Under the pieces are notes generated by a model. The model saw only the letters and a program-made list of their open reading frames with translations. It was not told the DNA's origin and ran no database searches. The position numbers and the translations under genes are program-made. A DNA stretch of 64,000 nucleotides from Knoxdaviesia capensis (taxonomy: Eukaryota; Ascomycota; Sordariomycetes; Microascales; Gondwanamycetaceae), in NCBI GenBank assembly GCA_001510575.1, contig LNGK01000003.1, forward strand, positions 1,801,741 through 1,865,740, read 5' to 3'. This document shows positions 46,009 to 55,100 of the stretch, in pieces (within the stretch, counting starts at the first letter, position 1; each line of letters starts with the position of its first letter).

Positions 46009-46371
46009 CTATATGAAGGAATATGTGGTGTCAAATCTCAGCTCCTTGACTTTTAATCCCATGGGTCCCGGAATCAGATATTGCACCCCGACTGGAATAT
46101 GATGCAATTGATCCGCTCGACATCTATCTCCAGACCGGCGAGCCTGTCCATCTGGTCCCTGGAGAACACGCAGGCAGCACTGGCGGTTTTGGGGATCGAG
46201 TGCGAGCGTCCGTTCCAGACCATGCGTTTCAGGATCTCCAGCGCTCGACCCGATGGAGTGGGGCATGACGGCGCCGACCACGCCGAGCACCACGGAGGAC
46301 ACATCGCCGGCCAGCGGGGCCAGCGTGCCGACAAGATTGCATGCACGACCTTTCAGATAGCCACAAGCTGA
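46009..46371 (-). pseudogene. GC-rich island, possible gene fragment
   Basis: Within AT-rich intergenic DNA a patch of about 260 bases has coding-like GC-rich composition. On the minus strand two frames overlap: one reads LVGTLAPLAGDVSSVVLGVVGAVMP (hydrophobic), the other EILKRMVWNGRSHSIPKTASAACVFSRDQMDRLAGLEID. Neither is recognised; no start, splice or full-length frame was found. A truncated or frameshifted gene remnant is one explanation. Confidence 0.3.
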
Positions 46372-46711
46372 TGATAGATAGAGGAGGATGCTCTTCTTGA
46401 TAGATCTTTAAGTGATCACGTATGTAGTATGGCAATTGTAATGGGGAGAACCTAATGAGGAGAACATGAACCCATAGCTTTCTCGTAAAAAGCTCTTCAC
46501 TTACATGACGGAGAGCCTCCAAAGTCTTTCAACATGTCCTAGGCAAAAAGCAGGGCATTAGCTCTGGATACTTCAGATTTGGTCTTTCTCATATCCATCC
46601 AGACATGTGAATATAAATGAGAAAAATGAAACATCAGGAATACGAGAGGGAGAACTACCATCAGAAGAGATCTTGTTTTCATTCATCACGTCTCGGTATG
46701 TAGTTGACATG

Positions 46712-46729
46712 TTAGGGTTAGGGTTGGGT
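46712..46729 (+). repeat. telomere-like repeat (TTAGGGTTAGGGTTGGG)
   Basis: Two exact TTAGGG units followed by a TTGGG variant, in intergenic DNA. This is the best telomere-like match in the window. Confidence 0.8.
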
Positions 46730-48111
46730 TGATAGATGTCACTTGGGCTAGTGAGCCAAGCTGGTGATGAGATAGATGTTAGATGAAAGTAATTGATTGG
46801 TTTTGACCCATTATACCAGCGGGTATGCTAGATTGTATCTGATAGCGAGAATCAGAGGTAGTGCCTGTTTAATATGCTTTGACTTGCTATTGAGGCCAAG
46901 TGAAATGCTACTCCTTGAGAGGTTGTGATCCGTCGCCAGTATTTGAAAGATTGAAATTCCGTGAGTTATGGCTGCGACGTCATTGTCCATTCCACCAAAG
47001 CCCCGGTCAATGGAGAGAGATGTCGGCAAACCCCAAAAGAGCTGAAAACAGACCAGGTCTGGCTGAATGGGTCATAAGTATGTATACCACAGAATACCCC
47101 CCCATTGTGGTCCGCAACTATTTACGGAGAAATGCTGGCTAAAGGCGATAGTCCCCCTACTTCCCCCCTTTATTGGCACCGAAAACGCCTGGGTGCACGG
47201 ATTGGCCTGTTTCAGACGTGGGCCAGAAGTCTCTGGTACATGGGACGAGCACTGCCACGCACGGTGCATAGCTGTGACTTCATGCAATGCACATGTCGCT
47301 GTACATGCCCGCAACAGTGAAGGGGAGAAAACTCTATCTTGACCTTGGCCTCTTTTGGCGTCGCGATGAAAAGTCCACAGGCCTGGCCGGCCGCTATAAC
47401 CAACAGCCTGAAGAGAGTACTGCAAGGGGCAGATTTAGTGGTCTCACGCCCTGAGATGGATTGAGTCTCACTCGAGAATATAGGGGACGGCGTCTGGCTT
47501 TGGGTGGGATGATTCAGGGCTTCCCGCCTGTGCACCCTTCTGTAGCACGCGCGGTTTGCTGTTGTCAGCATACCCTGTGGCAGTCCGCACAGTGAGCACA
47601 TTCACTGTGGACTTGATGATTTTACTGCACCCACCTCAGCTTCGTGTTTTCTTCTTCTCTTCCTGTATCCAAGACAACGCCCTCACTTCAAACATCACCA
47701 CAAACGTCTTGATTCAATCGCGGTGCCCAACAACCACCACCTTCCGCGATCAAAAATTGATAAAAACACGATCAACGGTTTCGCTGAGAAAAGGCGAATC
47801 TTTTAATCGTATCTTTAGCTTGAATTTCGCCATATTCTCATTCCCTGTTTGCCGGCTTTCGCCCTCGCGTTCCTTTTGTTTCTGGGGGGCCTCTCTCAGT
47901 TTTTGGTGGTGACACGACCCTCACCCCCTGATATCCCGAGAGATTCTGTTGACTTCGGCAAGCAATGACTTGATTGCCGGGTTTCGCCGCTCACTACCCA
48001 TTGAAAACCGTGTTGATGACGACCCAAATCCCCGAATTGAACCAGCGATAAAGCGACACGCAGATTTCCGTTCCGCCGTCGATAAAAAAGCAACACCCGC
48101 CTGCAGCCGCC

Positions 48112-50618
48112 ATGGCTGCCGTCACTCGAGCCCGCAGAAACGACGGGCCGACGACAGGACACCTCATCACCGCCCCGATCCGACACTCGCCGGCAACCAG
48201 CCCATCACACCACGGCCACCACCACAGCTCGTCGCGACAGCTGCACGGCCACCCGCTGCTCCACCATCTCGGCCACGGCGGCTCGGCCGCGTCGGCCCCC
48301 AGCAGCACGCACAACAAACACCGTGGCGTGCATTCGCTCGACCTGCTTCCGACCCTCTCCAACGTCTCCGGCCCGAAATCCATGGCAAAGCACCTGTTCA
48401 ACGTCTCCGTGTCTGCTGGCGGCCGGCCGAAGCGATCGCTCGTGTTCGACCACGTCATGGCCGCGAGAGATGCGAAGCGACAGCGATTTACCGTCGATAT
48501 TGTCGCTCCACGCGATGCTGACTCGCTTCCGCCAGATATTCTGCCTCCAGTGGGCGCGGACGTTGAAAGAACCCTCAGCCATAGTGGACCACCCAGAAAT
48601 GCTAACCCTAGCTTAACCCGAACCACCAACGACGGCCACCGAACAAGCAACAACCATCACCACCTCTCTATGAAGCAAAAGCAGATCAAGAGCAATGGGG
48701 TCGTTCCTTCTTCTGCTGGTGCAGTGTCTGCTTCTTCCTTGTTTCCATTGTCTTCTTCTTCTTCTTCAACAAACACCACTGTTTCTTCCACTTCTTCATC
48801 ATCACAAAAGAAGATTACCACCTTTTTCACTACACACACAACTCGCCTCTCTTCTTCTTCTTCCTCCTCCTCTTCTTCTACACACACTTCTTCCTCTGTG
48901 TCCCCCTCAATCACTCAGCCTGCTCCTCTCTCTGCTTCCAACGTCAATTCTTCCCGTCGTCTACCCCAACAGCCATTGGCTAAGTCTGACGCCATGAAGC
49001 CCACTCCTACCACCTCCGACCGTCCCTCTTCCTCTTTGCGCAGTTCTCACGCGACCACGTTGTCTGCCTCTGCAACTTCCATGACTTCTTCTCAGTCCAA
49101 GCCAGTGGCCAACAGCAGCCGAACGCACTCCACCAGCAATGGTGGCAAGACGCCCAATGGACACAGCAGCAGCCACGCCGAATCCAGCAACCCGAGATCG
49201 CGTCGCCAGGCGAGCGAGTCATTACCGTCCCATAGCTCGGCTGATTCTTCATCTGGATCAAAAGCTGCCCCGGCCGGGAAAGAGCCACAGGCAGGACGGA
49301 AGCTGAGATCACAGGAGGTTATTCGCTTCAAAAGTGACTTGTCGTCTTTCTTTCCTGAATATGATGTTGTGATTGGAAATGATCCCCAGGAATACAGTAG
49401 GTTGTCCCTTTGTTGACTTTGATTCTCTTGGGGGTTTTTTTTGAACTGTACTAACAACCATTGTGCTTAGATATCCTTAACCTGGACTCTCCTATTATTG
49501 TTGTTAATGGCGAGTATGACGAAGCAGTGCCTGCTGCGGGGCTACTCTATTCTGGCCACCCGCCCATCCGCAGCTATCCGGACCAGCTGGTCACCGACCT
49601 GTATAACTCCGAGCAGGTCGACTTCAGCGCTCTGGAGGCCAAATACTGCGGCCGCGAGCCTGAAGATGGTCTCCCGGACAGTGTGTACGAAGTTGCCCAC
49701 CGCCGAGCCGAGCGCCTGGAGCGGTCGATTCGCAATGCGGAGCGTGGCCGCGCCCAGCATGAAAAGGACCAGGTTATTCGCCTGCTTGACGGACTACAGG
49801 GCCACGACTGGCTGCGCACGATGGGTGTTAGCGGCATCACCGAAACCCGCAAGAAGTCGTTTGAGCCCGCCCGCCAGTATTTCATCAAGGGCTGCCATGC
49901 CATCCTGGATAAGTTCCGGCTGTGGAGCCTTGAGGAAAAGCGCAAGAAGCTGGAGAAGGAGCGCCAGCTCGCCGAGCCCGACGACGAGGATGGCGACGAG
50001 GCCGAGGGCCACGGCGAGGCCGAGCCCCATGCTGACGGTGGCGACGACGCCGCTGCCCCTGGTGCCACTACCGGCTCCGACGACCGCGTGTCGGTCCAGG
50101 ACCTGAGCGACGTGGAGGCCTCGCTGGCGAGACAACTGCACAACGAGGTGATGGCGCGGTCGCGGCGGGCAGCTGCGGCCGACGGCGGCGCTGAAGACGT
50201 TCTGCGCGCCCAACCAGCCAAGAAGGGTGGGAAGCGGCCGGCGTCTGCCGTGTTCCATGGCGATGACGCCACGACCACGCGCGGACCCGGCCGGCCGCCC
50301 AAGAAGGCCGCCACCGCGGGCGCCCGGAAGCTGACGAAGGCTGTGCAGCCAGCCCTGGCGGCCCCGACGGCCGCGGCTGCGCGCACGGCCGCCGCCGTCC
50401 AGCGCCGCACGGCCAAGGCGGTGTCGGAGCCGCCTGCCGCGCTGCCTGTTGTGCCACCGCCGCCGGAAGAGCTGCGGTCGTTCTTTGCCAAGCGCCATGA
50501 AAGGGACACGGCGCTCGGGGGACACCGCCGCAGCGGGCGTAATGTGCTTGCGTGGGGTCTTCCGGTGCCGGCCATGGTGGAAGCGGAGTTCCGGCTCCCG
50601 GACGACTTCCTACAGTGA
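48112..50618 (+). CDS. SAS4: SAS4-domain protein (something about silencing, subunit 4-like), two exons
   Basis: Proposed 810-aa nuclear protein from exons 48112-49396 and 49471-50618. The 74-bp intron has a GTAGGT donor, TACTAAC branch site and TTAG acceptor; the protein reads DPQEYN|ILNLDSP. The N-terminal 430 residues are Ser/His/Thr-rich and low complexity, with poly-Ser runs at 48750-48900. The conserved part in exon 2 includes HDWLRTMGVSGITETRKKSF (from residue 540), then a Lys/Glu-rich helix with ILDKFRLWSLEEKRKKLEKE: the SAS4 domain, which in yeast tethers the MYST acetyltransferase Sas2 and the Asf1/CAF-I chaperones for H4K16 acetylation. Downstream are an acidic stretch and basic, AT-hook-like GRPPKK (GPGRPPKK). 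Whether it serves in a SAS-like or NSL-like complex here is inference. The first ATG after the leader was chosen. Confidence 0.85.
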
Positions 50619-51381
50619 TTCGGGCTGGTTCCCTCCCCTTCTCCGTTCCTCTCTTCTTCTCCTCCTCCCTTCCTCTCCTCCTCTCCTCCTCTTCTCCCTC
50701 CCTCCCTCTTTTTTCTGTGTGCGGCTTGCCTCTGTTTTTGGGACCGGAATACGTCCCCGTTCTTAGGGTTACGGGGTTCCTGGCGCTGGGTTTTGTTTTG
50801 TTTTGTTTTGTGATGCTTTTGCCTGTGTTTTTTTCTTTTTTTTTCTTTTTTTTTTTTTCCTGGGGGTTCTTTGGACCCGGAGTTTAGTGGTGGGCTTGGG
50901 ACAGGTTGGGGGATACGGTTATGGGCAGCATTCACAGGTCGTCTTCATGATGGTTTCAGGAAGACACCTGCATTTTAATATCTGGGCACCGTCCCCAACG
51001 GGACTCGATTAATATCACTGCTGTGCATTGCTTTTGATGCATTCTAGAATCTGGCTTTGTGGTACATCCAAGTGTCTGTGAACGAGTCGATATATGTGGT
51101 GTGCTGCTTATATTTGGATGGGTGCAAAGTCTCACCAACCTCGATAGTTTCATAAGCCTCGATAACCTCATAAACCTCGATATGCGACTATCAAGCTGTC
51201 AAATCGAGGTCTTGTTGTGTTTAAGTGCAACACGCGATTCAAGAATGCGACCAATACAATAGCAATGTACCTTCCCACCAAAATACAGCGCTGGGGTACA
51301 AGCGCTAAACAGCCCATACAAAAATAATGCAGGTCGCGTCTAAAATAGGTTTAGCGCGGCGGATAAGTTTCCCGGACCCTG

Positions 51382-51386
51382 ATTGG
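51382..51386 (-). promoter_or_regulatory. CCAAT box (inverted) upstream of TAF2
   Basis: ATTGG on the plus strand, within CTGATTGGCTAA, gives AGCCAATCAG on the minus strand, a good core for the fungal CCAAT-binding (Hap/CBC) complex. It lies 750 bases upstream of the TAF2 ATG and just before a pyrimidine-rich leader. Confidence 0.5.
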
Positions 51387-51956
51387 CTAATTTAGGCCGA
51401 ATCTCAAAAAAAGCTCCCGCCAAACCAAACTTCATCAACGTCCTCGCCAAATCTCACAAACTTTCCCTCTTCCCACTCACCTCCAACATACTTTTTTCTC
51501 TCCTTACCGTCTGCTGAAAAGCTTCCTTTCTGTCTCTTCTCTAGCAATTGATTTAATCCGTTGTTGTCGCTCATTCTCCCTTTCCGTTCACCCTGTTCTC
51601 TGCGATTTCGGTATGTCGTTGATGTGAAGCCACAACTGTGACCTCGATCATCTCTCTCTAACCGCGACTTTCTTCTAGCATTGTGCTCATCGCTAGTCAT
51701 CGGTCGGTGACTGTCTCTCGACCGTCGTGTATTCCTATTCCCCTCTCGAATCGTCTCCGTTGATAATCAAACACCGGCCCGTGGTCGACGACATCGCGCA
51801 CATCTCTGTATCCGCCTGTCTCAATCTCGCGACACCGCGCTTCCCCGATTCAGATCCGCTTCGCTTCGGCCGTCGATCGCACAAGTCATCGAAACGACGA
51901 CAATATCCATTCACACACACATTCTCGCCCAGTTACCCGGCTGTGAGAGTCACGCT

Positions 51957-51983
51957 ATGGGCGTTGCTTTACAGCTGCGGTAG
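51957..51983 (+). promoter_or_regulatory. short upstream ORF in the TAF2 leader
   Basis: ATG at 51957 opens an eight-codon peptide ending in TAG at 51983, out of frame with TAF2. It could lower TAF2 translation if the leader starts upstream of it; the transcription start is not known. Confidence 0.4.
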
Positions 51984-52134
51984 CCTGGCGATTTGCGCCA
52001 ACACGTGCTGCTCAACCCAGCACCGTTTGCCAGTCTTTTTTTCTTCTCTCTTTTTTCCCCGACACTCTCCTCTTCACAACCTTGGAATCTCCCGACTTCG
52101 GCGATTCTTCGTCTTGACAACAGCTTTGTCGACC

Positions 52135-55100
52135 ATGGCTTCTTTCGAAGACACCACCGGAGATTCCTTCTCTGAAGGCCCCGACGACCTCCTGCCCGTT
52201 GCCGATGTCCCGCCCTACGAATACTGGATCGTGCGCCAGGAGGTCGACCTGGAGGTCAACTTTATCAACAAGAGTGTGTCAGGTGTGTGCCGAATCCTCC
52301 TGCACACGTATTCCGGCAGCAAGCTCGACGAAATTGGCATCGATGCGCGCCAATGCACCATCGATCTGAACAACATCACTCTCCAGCCCTTCAACACCAG
52401 CGGTAGCCCCGTCAGCCCGCCCCGCAAGGTTTCGGCCACGTATCGCGACCCTTACGATAAGCTGGCCTACCCGGACTCGTATCGCTGGAGCGCAAGAAAC
52501 CACGATCTCCGCTCGATTCGCATGCGCGACCTGATGCACACGCGCGCTAACGACGTGCCAGCCGAGGCCCGCGAAATCCATGGATACTCGCCCGTTGATG
52601 CTGCGCTGCGCATCAAAGTTCGGAACGAAGAGCCGCTTTCTGCCAACCCCCTGCAGCGCCGCCCGACTTTGATCCGCATCAAGTCCACCATGCCTGTCGA
52701 CGGATCGCAGAATCCCCGCGTTGAAGACGGAGAGATGGAGTACCTTGTGACCGTCCCCTTCTCGACCTTTAACATGCAGGACGGAATCCACTTTGTTGGC
52801 GTTGACGAGTCTGATACGCGCTACGCGCATGCCTACACCCGCCATTCGTTCGAACCCGGTACTGCTTCGTGCATCTTTCCCTGCCTTGACGATCACGGAT
52901 CACGTGGTGATTGGAAGCTGTCGATCAAGTTTCCGCGAACTCTGGGCGACGCCTTGGCGCGGCCTGCCGGCAGCGGTGACGGTCTGCCTCGAAGCTATAC
53001 CCTCTCGGATGACGATAAGCAGCTTGAAATGACCGTCGTTAGCTCCGGCCTGCTCACCGACGATATCGTGGACCCCGACGATGAGCGGAAGCGCATCATG
53101 ACCTTCGAGTCGGAAAGACGAGTTTCCGTGCAGAAGCTTGGCTTTGCCATTGGACCGTTCGAACACGTTAATCTCTGGACGGACTTCCGCTCGGAAGAGG
53201 ACGACGAGAAGCTTGGCGCGAGTGCCCTCAAGATCCACGGCTACTGCTTGCCTGGCCGCGCCGAAGAGGTTCGCACGACGTGCGCGCCAATGTCCCTGGC
53301 TGCCGATTTCCTGTCGCTGAGCTTCTCCGGATACCCGTTTGACAGCTACAAGATGTGCTTTGTCGATGACATGCTTAGCGACGTTGTCCCGACCTATTCT
53401 CTGTCGTTTGTCAGCAACCGGGTGCTGTACCCCGAGAACATTGTCGATACCGAAGTCGACGAGACCCGGAAGTTGGTGTATGGGCTTGCGGCTCAGTGGA
53501 GTGGAATCAGTGTGGTGGCGAGCACGCGCCGTGATCTGTGGGTGGTCATTGGCATTGCGTATTTCATGACCGATCTGTTCATGCGCCGACTGTGCGGAAA
53601 CAACCACCACCGGTTTAATATCAAAGTTGCCACGGACAAGCTGGTCGATGTCGACATTGACCGGCCCTCGCTGCACGAACTCGGCCACCATCTGCACCTC
53701 GGCGATTTCGAACAAGACTTTCTGGCGCTCAAGGCCCCCCTGGTGCTGTTTATTCTCGACAAGCGTCTCGTCAAGGCCTCGGGCGGCGCGTCGGGTCTTT
53801 CACGCATTCTCTCCAAGATCTTCACGCGGGCCAAGATCGACTCGGCGGCCAACGACTCCATCATCAGCACCGAATCGTTCCGCAAGGTCTGTGAAAAGCA
53901 GGGCCGGTACAAGCTCGAAACGTTCTGGAAGCAGTGGGTGTATGGCGCTGGGTGCCCTCGGCTGGAAGTGACGCCCAAGTTCAACAAGAAGCGGCTGTGC
54001 GTGGAGATGATTATCCGCCAGACCCAGGGTACCAACCAGGATCAGCCGACCATGCTCGACAAGGCCGACTTCCTGCGCCACGTCAAGGAGGCCGAGAGCG
54101 GCATGGAAAAGGCGCCCCTGCAGCCGCTGTTCACGGGCCCGATCACGATCCGCATCCACGAAGCCGATGGCACACCGTACGAACACATAGTTGAAATTCG
54201 CGACGATACTGCCGTCAAGCGTGCTTCCAAGTTCGAGATCCCGTACAACACCAAGTACAAGCGCCTCAAGCGCACCCGGCGCATGAAGGAGAAGAACTCG
54301 CAGCTGGGCCATGCCCTGGCGATGGCTGGCGGCGGCGGCGGCGGCGGAGATGGAGCGGCCGAAGGCGGTGAAGATGGCTTCCTTGTGTTCTCACTTGGAG
54401 ACACCCTGCAAGGTCCGACCGATGCCGAGACGTTCATGCTCAAGGAGTGGGATGAACTCACCGAGCGCCAGATGGACTCGGAGTCGTATGAGTGGATTCG
54501 GATGGATGCCGATTTCGAGTGGCTGTGTCTGATGAACACGAATATGCCTAGCTATATGTTTGTCTCGCAGCTGCAGCAGGATCGCGATGTGGTCGCACAG
54601 GAGGAAACCCTGGCGTACATCCGCCGCGAGCGCCCTCATCCGGTTGCGTCGACGTTTTTGATCCGCACGCTCATGGACACCCGATACTACCATGGTCTCC
54701 GCACCATGGCGGCCTCGTACCTGCAGATGCAGGCCGTGGAACAGACGGAAATGGCCGGCATGACGCAGCTGATCCGCGCGTACCAGCACTTCTTCTTCGA
54801 CCCGGACACCAAGCTGCCGCGGCCCAACGACTTCTCCAACCGCCAACAGTACTACGTGCAGCGCCAGATCCCGCAGGCGCTGGCGCGGGTGCGCGACAAG
54901 CGCGGCCGCTGCCCGCGCGAGGCGCGCGAGTTCATCTATAAGCTCGTGCAGTACAACAACAACGCGGACAACCAGTACTCCGACGACCTGTTTGTGGCCA
55001 TGCTGATCGAGGCGCTGGCCACGTCGATGATTCCGGAGTCGCGCGACGACTCGAACCTCGCTGCGGCGTCTTCGGCTAACCTCCTGGCTGCCGCCGGCGA

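Larger units (their letters stand above)
45377..48111. other. 2.7-kb intergenic stretch
   Basis: AT-rich 3' flank of the gene ending at 45376, a GC-richer patch at about 46080-46340 (listed separately), telomere-like repeats at 46712-46729, and a pyrimidine-rich leader-like region at 47,620-48,110 upstream of the SAS4-like gene. No complete gene is recognised. Confidence 0.5.
50619..52134. other. intergenic region and TAF2 promoter/leader
   Basis: Starts with CT-rich 3' flank of the SAS4-like gene, including homopyrimidine DNA to 50710 and long T runs at 50830-50860. From about 51,370 it looks like a promoter: inverted CCAAT box at 51382-51386, followed by a pyrimidine-rich leader. The TAF2 frame is open back to 51727 but has no in-frame ATG before 52135. 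Confidence 0.6.

Noticed and set aside
49574..50935. 453-codon minus-strand frame opposite the SAS4-like gene
   Set aside because: Low-complexity shadow; the conserved SAS4 domain is on the plus strand.
51727..52134. N-terminal extension of TAF2
   Set aside because: The frame is open but has no in-frame ATG, and its composition is that of a pyrimidine-rich leader.
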